A DNA stretch of 64,000 nt from NCBI GenBank assembly GCA_002633005.1, contig NMRA01000308.1, positions 438,305 to 502,304 of the forward strand. Direction: 5' to 3'. Made by a program: the position numbers and the translations under genes. The stretch's first letter is position 1. Every line of letters begins with the position of its first letter. Shown one piece after another: positions 9,001 through 18,587 of this stretch. The notes under the pieces are model-generated. The model was not told the origin of the DNA and did no database searches. It worked only from the letters and a program-made list of their open reading frames with translations. The stretch comes from Phoronis australis. Its lineage: Eukaryota > Phoronida > Phoronidae.

Positions 9001-11670
9001 AAAACCGTTTGAATGACTTGTCATGGTGTCAGTATGCTAACTGTACGATAATGGAAATGACTGACGCTTCTGTTGGCTGCCATGAAATTCCGCAAGTGAA
9101 ACACCTTCTTGGAGAAGCACAGAAGTGTCTCACAGACCATCCTGATTTTGCACCGCATCTCAGTGAACCGAGGTCTGCTTACGAAATTTTTGGGGCTGGG
9201 AAAAAGAAGTGGTGAAAATGTTCAGAGGACCAATCAGAAGCCTGACAAACGAGTCAGTCATCAAACAAGTTATATAAAACGTTATGTTCTCATGCCTTGA
9301 ATTAATTGTAACTATTTATGTGTCTATGGCCATCTACAGTTCTCCATAATCAAAAACTGATCAACAACCAATCCGCGTTCCTTTGGCCTCCTGCCTGCCG
9401 AACGCAAACACACTAGGCACAACATGTGACTTCAGCCACAGTCTCTTTTTCTGCCCTGGCATGAGCTGTGTAGTAAGCCAGCATTCCATAGTCAGTCAAA
9501 TCTTTGTCGACGAAATGCTGGCCAGACACGGAGAAGTTTCACGGCCTCATACTCGATATTAACGGCGTGCTTTTCATTTTTCACTACCACAAGCCACTTC
9601 CGAAGCATTATGGGCTCACGAGGAAATCAAAAAAACAATATACCCGCTTTCCTCGCAGCTTCGTAGTTCGCACAAGCGGGAATGATACACCACACCATAG
9701 CGACACTCACTCTACTGAAGAACCACTGATATTTATTGAACTGATGCTAAACAATGAAAGTCTATTGCAGACTAACAACATCACAATTTTGAGACATGTG
9801 GTTGTGTTAAGTATGAATGCAGAAGTCAGAAGAAAATTATTGTGACGTAGCTGGTTTACATGTGTGGAAGGATTTGTTATATTGACTTCTTTCAGTGTAA
9901 ACTTCGCCATCGGAGTGGGAGCCAGAGGCTGGTTTACATGAATACATATACATAGACGCATACATACATACATTACATACATACATTCATTACATACATA
10001 CGTACATTACATACATACGTACATTACATACATACGTACATTACATGCATACGTACATTACATACGTACGTACATTACATACATACGTACATTACATACA
10101 TACGTACATTACATACATACGTACATTGCATAAATACATGCTGTACATACATATATCACTATAATTTGACAGTAATCTTTCTCGTATTTCATTGAAGACG
10201 CGACTTTGATCTGGTTTTACTAGTTTAATTTCAGTTCTTTCCAAATCTCTAAATAGAGATCTTGTCTTTACATCACAACAGTGTAATAAAAATCCAAACG
10301 ACATTATCAGTAGGTAACATAATTTAAAAAGCGATATTTCGAAACACATTTCTCATCTTCTGGCTACTATTTACAACTAGTTCACAGTGAAACGCACACC
10401 AGAAACGACAAATGCAATATAACACGTGAAGTTGGCATGCACAACTATGACGATAAAAACACCCATATATAAATATACATACGTTGCTGTGCAACATAAT
10501 GTACAAATCACCTAAATAATGATAGTTTCCTTCGAGTTCCAGTTAGCTGCTCATTCAAACTGGGTTTTTCAAACATTATTAAAAGTGACTGTAATGTGTT
10601 CATAACCTGTGTACATCATTTTCAATGTGTCTAATGACTATTGTCAACAACAGTCTCCTGTCTTTGAGTTATCTTAAGCCGTTTTGTAAATGCATTGAAA
10701 GTCGTTGTGACAAGGAACACACTGTGTATTACACTGTGTATTACACTGTGTATTACACTGTGTATTACACTGTGTATTACACTGTGTATTACACTGCCAC
10801 TTTCACACGCACGCACAACTAGTTCTTTGTATAATAATAATCAATTACGCACCACAAGTTGGTAAATAGTGTTTTTGAGGTGTACATTTTATTGTTCTAG
10901 AGAGCGTTTCTTCATTTGATGGAGGACAGAATGACAACCAAAGTGCACGCCGCCGGCGAAAGCGCACCAAGAACCGCCAGTATGGCGCAGGTATGAATGG
11001 CCCCACTTCAGGCACAGAGACGGATACAAGTGTGTCAAACAACCGAGGTCGTACACGTGATCCCGTCAATAGCAGTATCAATGACTCAAGTGAGCCTGTA
11101 CAAGACCAGACTGCCTCAAGTGCCAGCGCCAGTGGGGCTTCCCTCCAGGAAGGAAGTAAGCGACAGTATGGGAAACCGCCCAGGAACAGAGGTGGAGATC
11201 GGAATCAGAGAGGGGCCCGGCAGTACAATCCTGGAATTGGAGTGGGGAAAAGCAGTGCAGCACAAAAATCAAAAACTGAGAAGCCACAACAGACCAGCCA
11301 AAGTGGCGAGTCACAGGATGGAGCAAAGGGTGCCAAGGAGAGTGTAAACAAGTCTAAGGGAACAAACAAGGCCCCGGCCACTGGAGGCACCGGAGGGTCA
11401 CAAGTTGACTCTAATAGTGCAGGTGGCGAGAACTTGACAAAGTCTGATCCGTCTAAACCAGTTGAGGCAACAAAACACAATGGGGAAGTGGGTACAAAAG
11501 GTTCTGTAAAGTCAGAGATCAGTACACCAAGAAATGCTGCAAGAAAGCAGCGGGAGCCTCGTGCCTCTCGCGGTGCTCACAGCGGCAGTGAATCGGACAA
11601 GACGGGCAAGGTGCCTACTGGCAAGGAGTCAGTGTCAGCCAAGAGTGCAGAGATGGTGAACGGGGAATAG
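2..11670 (+). CDS. FMR1/FXR-like: FMR1/FXR-family RNA-binding protein gene, 3' part (7 exons)
   Basis: Seen: exons 2-70, 721-824, 2153-2289, 2751-2927, 6173-6202, 8437-8529 and 10901-11670 join in one open frame of 459 codons plus stop, all with GT..AG introns and matching phases. The first exon encodes FVGTRDNITNAKIALEFLL, the end of a KH domain. It is followed by a charged helix (VEEMRKEKHEMEEQL), an RG-rich box (RGRGRGYRGYRDRG, then GRGRGQSER), an arginine/acidic block (GRRRRNDDE) and a Ser/Gly/Lys-rich tail ending MVNGE. Known: FMR1, FXR1 and FXR2 bind mRNA and ribosomes through KH domains and an RGG box and regulate translation in neurons and muscle. The pieces NDWSEAVEEGERHS, RRRRNDDE and MNGPTS resemble FXR1 segments in the same order. 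Inference: this is the single invertebrate FMR1/FXR homologue; which vertebrate paralogue it is closest to cannot be settled here. The Tudor/Agenet and first KH domains lie upstream of the window. Confidence 0.93.
71..720 (+). other. Intron of the FXR-family gene, no other feature seen
   Basis: Lies between a GTTAGT donor and a TCCAG acceptor. I see no coding potential, repeat array or RNA gene in it. Confidence 0.6.
721..824 (+). CDS. FXR-family exon: charged helix after the KH domain
   Basis: Acceptor TTGTCCAG, donor GTAAGT. It encodes 34 residues from DVEEMRKEKHEMEEQL to PYFPPPREMR plus two bases of a Gly codon. In FMR1/FXR proteins a helix with EVEQLRxERxxIDEQLR follows the KH domain at this place, so family membership rests on both position and pattern. 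Confidence 0.9.
825..2152 (+). other. FXR-family intron with a poly-G tract
   Basis: Contains a run of G from 1036 to 1064 interrupted only by an N at 1050, probably an unresolved homopolymer. The rest is unremarkable AT-rich intron. Short ORFs on both strands look random. Confidence 0.6.
2153..2289 (+). CDS. FXR-family exon: Tyr/Gly/Arg-rich segment
   Basis: Acceptor ATTAACAG, donor GTAAGT. Encodes RMYCNEMYYTNVHSG, then YDPYSMDEFPNRGRGRGG and WSRRGRTHGSS. The 2-base phase from the previous exon completes a Gly codon. The RGRGRGG piece is a first RG-rich patch. Seen directly as an open frame; function is inferred from the family (RGG-type RNA contact). Confidence 0.85.
2751..2927 (+). CDS. 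FXR-family exon: acidic segment and RGG box
   Basis: Encodes NDWSEAVEEGERHSGYHTDS followed by NRRGRGRGYRGYRDRGYYS. NDWSEAVEEGERHS matches the SDWSLAGEDxRDS block that precedes the RGG box in FXR1. Donor GTAAGT at 2928. The acceptor is uncertain: AG at 2749-2750 keeps phase, and so does an AG ending at 2771 (TTTACAG), which would drop the first seven codons. A tandem-repeat transposon begins only about 67 bp downstream. Confidence 0.85.
2995..4742 (+). mobile_element. Helentron/HINE-like element copy 1, 11 tandem subunits
   Basis: Left end TTTTTATGCGCCCACAT forms a palindrome with the following ATATGTGGGTGCAT. The right end carries TGTGGGCGCAT (4706-4716) and the hairpin CAACGCTCCACGTTG, ending TTGCTCTTGT. 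The core has 11 subunits of about 147 bp, each marked by a CTAGTGG-type motif near 3171, 3318, 3471, 3621, 3769, 3919, 4060, 4204, 4357, 4503 and 4642. Subunits follow a three-type cycle B-A-C. Asymmetric terminal inverted repeats, terminal hairpins and a tandem-repeat core are features known for non-autonomous Helentron derivatives (HINEs), including the molluscan pearl elements. The class is inferred; the repeat structure is seen directly. Confidence 0.75.
6173..6202 (+). CDS. FXR-family micro-exon (30 bp)
   Basis: Very small exon with acceptor TCTCGACAG and donor GTGTAC. Read in phase it gives S-GRGRGQSER-L, extending the RGG box. Its support is that the phases match the exons before and after and that the GRGRG content continues the previous exon. 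An alternative donor two bases later (GTACAT) would hit a stop after joining the next exon. Confidence 0.72.
6250..6640 (+). repeat. Dispersed repeat, related copy at 21790-22040
   Basis: Both places share TTCCATTTTAAAAAG, then an AT-rich stretch, then a GTTGAAT..TGCGCAGAAAT..CTG segment followed by further AGAAAT.TCTG units. No ends or coding content are recognised, so the class is unknown. Confidence 0.5.
6641..8436 (+). other. FXR-family intron, no other feature seen
   Basis: AT-rich intron sequence with only short random-looking ORFs and no tandem array that I can see. Confidence 0.5.
8437..8529 (+). CDS. FXR-family exon: Arg-rich/acidic block
   Basis: Acceptor TTACTGCAG, donor GTATGG. 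Encodes RRDQGRRRRNDDEGTIFD then THEVSDVTSQDQ. This resembles the RRRRTDED...MDG..ESD segment of FXR1/FXR2, which contains the nucleolar/nuclear-targeting arginine block. The exon ends in phase 1. Confidence 0.85.
8853..9215 (+). pseudogene. P2X7 C-terminal 'ball'-domain-like coding fragment
   Basis: An open frame of 120 codons without an ATG at its start. It reads GFTGYQFEPEHTDPEILQRR, then NRLNDLSWCQYANC, then MTDASVGCHEIPQV and CLTDHPDFAPHL. This order (GYQFEPE, acidic/basic helix, WCxCxxC, ESVCCxEI, CxTxHPxF) is that of the zinc- and nucleotide-binding intracellular domain at the C terminus of P2X7 receptors, which also occurs as separate genes in many animals. Two expected cysteines are replaced: WCQYANC has Tyr where a Cys is usual and SVGCHEI has Gly for Cys. 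The similarity fades after the HPDF block and the frame stops at 9213. It sits inside an FXR-family intron on the same strand. Inference: a decayed or retroposed copy. Family call fairly sure; functional status unknown. Confidence 0.6.
9951..10145 (+). repeat. 17-bp minisatellite (ATACATACGTACATTAC)
   Basis: About 11 imperfect tandem copies of a TACA/TACG-rich 17-mer in the last FXR-family intron. Confidence 0.85.
10719..10797 (+). repeat. 12-bp array (ACTGTGTATTAC), 6 copies
   Basis: Six nearly perfect copies end about 105 bp before the acceptor of the last FXR-family exon. Each unit contains GTGTATTACAC, an 11-base inverted repeat with 5-base arms, so the array could form serial hairpins. 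Confidence 0.9.
10901..11670 (+). CDS. FXR-family last coding exon
   Basis: Acceptor TTGTTCTAG. 256 codons including the TAG stop at 11668-11670. Begins ESVSSFDGGQNDNQ, then SARRRRKRTKNRQYG, then NGPTSGTETDTS, followed by about 200 residues rich in Ser, Gly, Lys, Gln and Thr and ending AEMVNGE. The basic block and NGPTS match FXR1 spacing, and the terminal VNG resembles the LNGVS/VNGVP ends of vertebrate family members. The ATG at 10993 is an internal methionine, not a start: the frame is open and conserved upstream to the acceptor. The tail is low complexity and probably disordered. Confidence 0.9.
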
Positions 11671-11865
11671 TTAAAAGAGTGCAGCCATCGTGGACTGTCT
11701 ATTTAGTTCAGTTGTCAACATTTGCATTGACATTTGCCATTTTGTTTTTGTACCCTCTGACAATGCTGGATGGGTTCGTTTTAAATGTGATCAAACAAGG
11801 TCAAGGATTATTGTTGCCTTGCCATTACTGTAATCTCAATTAAAATTACAACAATTTTGTGCGTT
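11671..11865 (+). promoter_or_regulatory. 3' UTR and polyadenylation signal of the FXR-family gene
   Basis: ATTAAA at 11839-11844, about 170 bases after the stop, is followed within 20-40 bases by a T/GT-rich stretch (GTGCGTTCGTCTTGTTTG) typical of a cleavage-site downstream element. The implied 3' UTR is short. Confidence 0.55.
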
Positions 11866-12410
11866 CGTCTTGTTTGTTTGCGCGTGTGTGTGTACATAGT
11901 GATCATAGGTTTATTATTAACTTATTTGTTCAAGATGCAAGCAATATTTAAATTATTCAGTCCATTGTGATATTGTTACTGTTGATTACTACTTAATGTT
12001 GATGTTTTGCTCAAGACAAAACAGTTACTCTGTCTGCTGGTCTACACTTGGTAAAGCGAGTTGGGCAGGATCACGCAAGACTTTATATAATATTGCTATG
12101 CATCACAGGCGAAGCGCGTGATCTTACAAGCTGTGACTTGTGATTACCTTGCATTATGGAACAGGTCCCTGGTCATAAACATGGAAGTAGCCTTATCATT
12201 CAATGGCTGGTTCTGTGTGCGGTGGTCTAGTTGAGTGTTTAAACTTTAAGAATTGTCTACAGTGGTGCATAACTCTGTCAAAGTGTGCTGGTTTAGGATT
12301 TAGGTTAAGAAAATGTTTATGTTTTGTTAAAACGGTTGAAAGTGCACTTAGTCTTGGCTACATGTTTCTTTGTTTTACCATAGATTGAAGTATAGGTGGT
12401 GTGACATGGT
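11866..12410. other. Intergenic, nothing recognised
   Basis: Sequence just after the FXR-family 3' end. Short GT-rich stretch at the start, otherwise no feature seen. Confidence 0.5.
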
Positions 12411-12413
12411 AGG

Positions 12414-12724
12414 TATGTATCACTGTCAGTATGCATCACTCTCAGTATGCATCAGTGTCAGTATGCATCACTGTCAGTATGCATCACTCTCAGTATGCAT
12501 CACTGTCAGTATGCATCACTGTCAGTATGCATCACTCTCAGTGTGCATCACTGTCAGTGTGCATCACTGTCGGTATGCATCACTGTCAGTATACATCACT
12601 GTCAGTATGCATCACTGTCAGTATGCATCACTCTCAGTGTGCATCACTCTCAGTATGCATCACTCTCAGTATGCATCACTGTCAGTATGCATCACTGTCA
12701 GTATGCATCACTCTCAGTATGCAC
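12414..12724 (+). repeat. 16-bp minisatellite (TATGCATCACTGTCAG)
   Basis: About 19 copies. Two variants, ...CACTGTCAG and ...CACTCTCAG, are interspersed. Because 16 is not a multiple of 3, all three frames read as the same YASLSVCITVSMHHCQ-type peptide, which explains the long overlapping ORFs here; they are not genes. Confidence 0.95.
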
Positions 12725-15540
12725 CTTGTTGCCCTGTTATTCCTGTTTACAAAGAGAATGGTTGGAACAGATGCCTTTTCATCTGTATTACAGGAGGCTC
12801 AAAAATGCAGAAATTAAATCGCGTTTTGGATTTGACCTTTCTTTGATATTTTATTTTAACCTGTTTTAAAGCACATTCTAGTGCCTAAAGAAACTAAAAT
12901 TGAAAAGGATTACATAGAATTGTTAGAATGCCTTGGTTAGGCCATGTTGGTTTGATGGCTGAAACTAGCACACCGTGAAAAGCAAACTTGATGAGCCTAG
13001 TCTGAAATACTAATAGTCTGTTAGTTCTTGGTGAGCCTAGCAATCACTTTGAACATGTGTGAGGAACAAGATTTGAGTGCAAGTGATTTAATTCAGAACT
13101 TGTTTGTCTCTTTTAAAGCAGCTGCCCACTATTGGATGTCCTGATAATTTTTGTCGTGTCACATGCAGTGTTACAGTTTTGTCGTCTTCCGTTATAGTAA
13201 AACGACTTGTGCTCAAATCTTAGGTGTGGATGAGTGAAATCTACAAAGACTAATCTGTCGTTGCCATTTTCAGAAAATTCTTTGTTTCATGTCTTGAACA
13301 CTGACAGCTGGTAGAAACATGGTGAACTATATTGTAAGAAGCTTCAGGTGGTTTTTTCAACAGTGCAAACGATGCCGTCTTGCATATTAAAATGTAGCAT
13401 AAACATGCAGTTTTTTCTAGAATGTTAGTTGTTTGTACATAACTGTGTTGGTTTTCAAAAAATGTTAGAGTACAGTTCATTTGTTTTTCAGAAATGCATG
13501 CTGGGTCTGTTGTTTCAATGACAGTGGTCCCAGGGTTTCTTCACGAATCCTATAGTTAACTCATACAGTGGTTTGCAAATTAATAAAATGCAATATTTTG
13601 ACTTAAGGTTGTCCATTTTGTGAGTTTACCAACGTCTGGAGTCCATTTTTATTGGATATGTTATGCAATTCAGTAAACATTACCATGGTATGCACACTAG
13701 ACAGTTAATCCACTGTGCGTTTGCCAGTAGTAAGGTTATCCCAATAGGCAAATAGTGTGCGCATGCTCCCATTTCGAGGTCAAGAAATTCCCAGTGCATG
13801 ACATCGGTGGCTTTAGTTATCAACTAGAGTCACAGGCAATGCATACATGGAAAGCTTTATATTTGAGGCTAGTTCCTGAACTGGTTTCGAGTGATGTCAC
13901 TCGAGTATTTGCAAGGCTGTTTGCTATATAATTATAGGCAGATGTGACAGGAACTCCTTCGACATTCTCACAATAAGACTGGTCAGGATCACAACCTTTA
14001 CTTATTTTCGTAGATCATAAGACATAAGCTTGCACTTGCGGTGAAAATTATTTTCTTGTGTAATGGAAACTGAATTCAAGTCCATTCTCATTGTCCAATT
14101 ACTAATAAGTGGCCACCATTTTGCTAGGATAGTTCACTTGTATGATTTTGTGAGGTCTTGCTTTTCTCACAAAAAGGTAGGTGCTCACCTGGATTTTTAT
14201 TTTTCTAGCTGCCCTACGCTATCAAGACAATGTGAGATGACAGAATTGATTTTACTATATTGCAATTAGTGCACCATTTTCGAATTTGCAATTTTAATGT
14301 TAGACAACACTAATAAACTCTGCGATGCTCCTTTAGTCACGGAAGGTTTCGATGTTCTTGTTGGTAACAGAAATAGTTTCCTATCATGCTATGGAACACT
14401 ACAAGAAAGTACTTGGCCTAATTTGATTTCCCTTTTTTAGTCAGTTGAATAAGGTATAATACATCTTTTATAAGTGTTTAATGAGCAGTTCAGTTTACTC
14501 GAGAGAATGTGATTAATTGGAAACTCAGTTCATCTGAATAGCAGAAAATTTCATGGTAGATTGCCCCCTCAAAAGATGAACATGTTTTTTATGTGTCCAC
14601 TACGACAGGTATGTAGCACAGTGCACTTCAGTAGTGGTACAGCAAAACCAAGTGCTGTCCCTACTCCTGATAACTATACCTGCTTCTGCATTTACCATGC
14701 TCTTTGACTGATACATTGTTTGTCAAGCGAGCACAACACCTGCCCATTTTTGAATGAATTTCAGTACTTCAATGACCCTAGTATAGTTCCAGTCAGTTGT
14801 ATTTTTGAAATAGTGGAGGAAAGGGCAACACAAGCAAGTTTTCAAATTCCAATGTTTGCAGCACCACCTAGTGTTTATCAAACCAATGGGTATGATCTCG
14901 GTAATTTATATCTGGTATGTCTATCATGAAGTGGACAGCAACAAATCCCCATCTTGCACGTGCCAAATCTCCATCTACTAGACTAACAGTTGTGCTCACA
15001 ACAAAAGTGATGGTGGACAACACCAATGGCCAACTACATGGGCTCACATGTATAGGTACAGTAAACTCAATAACATGTAACGATGGTTTTATTCAAGGTA
15101 TTAAATACAAAATGCACCTCCAACAGTTAGCTAGCAAGACGAGAGACTTACAAGAGAAACTATAACCAGGGCTGTGTTTGATGAAAAGTGACTTAAGACA
15201 GAAATTTGGTTGTATGCTCCACCTAACTATATTTCTGAAAAAAAAAATTAAATGTGATCACAAAAGTAAAATCAGAAATATACACACAACTGTTAGTTAA
15301 GTGATAGTTTTCATTAATTATTCCTAGACTATGGCTGTCATAATTACTTGGTAAAACTCATTCAACAACTGTAAAGTGGGAGTGTCTGACCAAAGTTCTG
15401 TCTTGTGTCACTTTCAGAAATTGCCACATGCCCTAATATGGAAATACAAAAAAATTCAAAATACAGCATGCGCAATGGACCAATCAACCTGTTAGTATAA
15501 GAAGCAAGTTGTACACTTGAAAAAACAAAGGGAAAAAGAT
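12725..15540. other. Intergenic, nothing recognised
   Basis: Region between the convergent FXR-family and transporter genes. Only short ORFs without family resemblance; no RNA gene seen. Confidence 0.5.
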
Positions 15541-15544
15541 AAAA

Positions 15545-15675
15545 AGCCAATACAATGCAATTAGTACAAATACAATAAGCTCTATTGTTCTAATACAATG
15601 CAATGAGTACAAATACAACAAGTAGTTGTTCTGATACAATGCTATGAGTACAAATACACCAAGTACTCTAAGTTG
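15545..15675 (+). repeat. About 50-bp tandem repeat, 2-3 copies
   Basis: Repeated ATACAATGC(A/T)ATGAGTAC and AAATACA segments with divergence between copies. Short and AT-rich. Confidence 0.6.
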
Positions 15676-15962
15676 TTTTAAGAATAGAAATTGATACACA
15701 ACCCCAAAAATTCAAAAAAACTGATGAATACACATATGTTTGAGAACTAGACTAAACAAAAACTGCCTCACAAGCTAGTTTCCCCCGAGATGAATAGGAA
15801 ACCAAAAGTTGGCGAAAATAGGACATTTATTATAAGTAGACTAGCGGTACAAAACAATATATGAGAACAGACGCTTGAGTAACAAAACATCTCTGGAAAC
15901 ATGGGCAATAAGAAAGTGTCGCAAGATAATGAATATAGCTCATGTCCAATTGCATTTTAGAC

Positions 15963-16114
15963 CAGGGCCCAGTTGCATAAAAGTTATACGCCGTATAGCA
16001 ACAATGTCGCATTATCACGTCACGTTGTTGTTGTTGAACAATGCAACTGACGTCATGCAACAATCAAACTTATCCAGTGGATAACTTTTGAAGCTTTATG
16101 AAACTCGGCCCAGG
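15963..16114 (+). mobile_element. MITE-like element of about 150 bp
   Basis: Left end CAGGGCCCAGTTGCATAAAA and right end TTTATGAAACTCGGCCCAG are imperfect inverted repeats, both continuing into an AAAGTTAT / ATAACTTTT pair. No coding content. Contains TGACGTCATG near 16049. Ends are judged by eye. Confidence 0.6.
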
Positions 16115-16190
16115 TGACTAACACGTACTGTTACACGTAGCGTGACACGTTACACGTACTGTTACACGTTCTGTTACATGTACTGTCTGG
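16115..16190 (+). repeat. Short array of ACACGTACTGTT-like units
   Basis: Several imperfect copies of TTACACGTACTG following the MITE. Confidence 0.6.
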
Positions 16191-16241
16191 GCATAGGAGA
16201 TGTTGAAATAATTCAGGAGAACTAGTATAAGTCCGATACAA

Positions 16242-16413
16242 CTGAACTGAGAGGTTTCATTTTAATAACGCCAATGGATTTATCACAAACTAGATAAGCT
16301 GAACTGAGAGGTTTCATTTTAATAACGCCAATGGATTTATCACAAACTAGATAAGCTGAACTGAGAGGTTTCATTTTAATAACGCCAATGGATTTATCAC
16401 AAACTAGATAAGC
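16242..16413 (+). repeat. 57-bp tandem repeat, 3 copies
   Basis: Three almost identical copies of a unit beginning CTGAACTGAGAGGTTTCATT and ending AAACTAGATAAG. The near identity implies recent duplication. Confidence 0.92.
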
Positions 16414-17780
16414 CGCACTTAGTCTGAGCTAAGTCAACATTTACAACTTATACAAGTTTCTGTATAACTACAAACACCAATTTTAATGAAATTAAAACAA
16501 AGCTGCACAACACAGATTAATATGTATAAACCAAGACAAAATTCCACAAATGCACTGACAAGTTTTCACCATGCAATAATACATCAAATTAAGTCAAAAC
16601 AATAATCAACAAGCACTGTATGTGAAATGAGGCAATACTAACTTACAAGTGGGAAAATTGTTTTCACATGGGCAGAGAACACCATCCACTCATTTGAAAT
16701 CCAAATGACTCATTCTCGACTTTTGCTCCACCTAAAAAGCAGTTGCCAACAATCTTGCTTCATGAATTACCCAGTTACACAGCAAGTTACTTCTTTCTCA
16801 TCCAGCTTCACCAATTTGCCTTCCATATTACATGTCGCACACAGAGTCCTGAGTTTTGTCCCTGCTTACAAGATACATCAACATAAAGGGACATCATTTC
16901 AGACACAAGAGAGCCCTCCCAGATAACACAGCAATAGAACTCTCCTTTCTACCAAAGCTAAGAAAGCGTGTTGTTTTCATTGGCCATGTTTTGGCGTGTC
17001 GGGCACACTTTCACTGGTCATGTCGAAAACAGATGAGGTGTATGTTTGTGGAAATATTGTCAATTTCAACCATGTGAATGTACCAGAATTGAAAAGGTAT
17101 CTCCAACAAAATGGTAGCAGTTCAAAATTACCCCGATGAACTTGCTTCATTCATTTGCTCCGCATTTTGCTGTCACTGATTGATGCCGGGAAGATGAGGA
17201 ACTTGACATCACAGATTTGTCAAGTTTGTCTCACCTGTACAGCAGCAATGCTTTGATGGCTTTGGCAGGACAAATAGAATAATGCAGTGGAGAAAACGTG
17301 TAAAGAATATGAAAACAACAACAAAGAATTTTATGGAATGCCAATGGCGTGAAAACAAGGCTACACAAGTGCAACATTGTGGTTTAATACAACAAGATTA
17401 GAGTGTCTCTGAGTAATCCATAATGACCATATTTGAAAGTCTCATTTCGTAAATTATAGTACAACACCAACAGGACACAGCTATGTGACACCATAGCCAC
17501 ATAGAAATATCCTTGAGATTGGACTCACTTGTTCAACTAGGACTAGGAATGTTTTTTATGCACAAGGTCAAACATCAACCACAGTGACATGGAAAATATA
17601 ATTTGAAGATATATGATTTTATCATGTACAGTCGAATCTCACTACGACGTACAACAAAAGACTTTAGAAATGTGTACATTATTACGATAGTTTGTTGTAA
17701 ACAGGGTAGATTTACAAGACATACATCGCTAAAATTGAGACTAGGAAGTTGGTACGTTACTTCTCTTTTAATGTTCTTAG
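16414..17780. other. Intergenic, nothing recognised
   Basis: No gene, array or RNA gene seen. Confidence 0.5.
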
Positions 17781-17783
17781 ACG

Positions 17784-18022
17784 AGTACTCTGCAACAGTG
17801 CTCTGCTTCAGTGCTCTGCAACAGTGCTCTGCAACAGTGCTCAGCAACAGTGCTCTGCAACAGTGCTCTGCAACAGTGCTCTGCAACAGTGCTCTGCAAC
17901 AGTGCTCTGCAACAGTGCTCATTACTCTGCAATTATAGTACTCTGTAATAGAACTCTGTAATAGTACTCTGTAAAACATAGTACTCTGTAATAGTACTCT
18001 GCAATAGTACTCTGTAATGAAA
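17784..18022 (+). repeat. 13-bp minisatellite in two sub-blocks
   Basis: First block: about 11 copies of GTGCTCTGCAACA (17800-17920). Second block: diverged copies of GTACTCTGTAATA (17935-18022). Same unit length, but the changes C to T and G to A are shared within the second block, so the blocks were homogenised separately. Confidence 0.9.
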
Positions 18023-18435
18023 TTCGACTGTATTTGTAATAGAATCTGAACACAGAAGCCACTTTGCAGAAATTGTTGAAATCAGTTGAGTGGGAATTGT
18101 CTCATTAACGCAAAATCAAAGTGTCTGATTGTTACCTGTAAAGCTCAGTAAGTAAGTGTCATGATTTGGCAATCCATAGAGCCATCAACACTATGTGTAT
18201 ATGGAGGCTGGCTTGAAACCAGAAAGCATATGACGGATGTTTTGAAAAATGTTTAGTACCTAGGTAGAAGATATCTCTGCATGGCCTACTCAGAAAACTG
18301 TGTACACCTGCAAGCTTTAGCAGCGGCTTCTTGTCTACAAAAGCACAATTCCCTAATAGAAAACGCCCTCTACCACGTGAAACAAGACTAGAATGAAGAC
18401 GATTGAGATTCTAGGGTGCAGATTAATGAGTGTCA

Positions 18436-18587
18436 TCATAATGATGTTCCATGGTCATTCCTGGCCAATCTTTGCTCCAGTCGAAGAACCAAAGGCTTCA
18501 ACCACAAAATAACACCTCCAAACAGTGTTAGAGACCCACAGAGGTAGAAGGCTGGATTGTAGCTGTCAAACTCATCCCGGAAGTAAC
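18436..18587 (-). CDS. Transporter exon 6 (last coding)
   Basis: Acceptor GGTTACAG. Encodes GYFRDEFDSYNPAFYLCG, TM12 (SLTLFGGVILWLKPLVL) and a short basic tail ending NDHGTSL, stop TGA at 18438-18436. Matches the usual end of MCT proteins (D.YNxxFYLAG). Confidence 0.92.

Noticed and set aside
9504-9845. 113-codon ORF after the P2X7-like fragment
   Set aside because: No recognisable motif and no splice context; treated as chance.
10993-11670. ATG at 10993 as the start of a separate 225-codon gene
   Set aside because: The frame is open upstream to a good acceptor at 10900 and the extra residues (ARRRRKRTKNRQYG) match the FXR family, so it is an internal Met.
12370-12869. Three overlapping plus-strand ORFs of 128-158 codons
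   Set aside because: They are translations of the 16-bp minisatellite in all three frames.
17575-17979. ORFs on both strands over CNSALQQCSATV-type repeats
   Set aside because: Translation of the 13-bp minisatellite.
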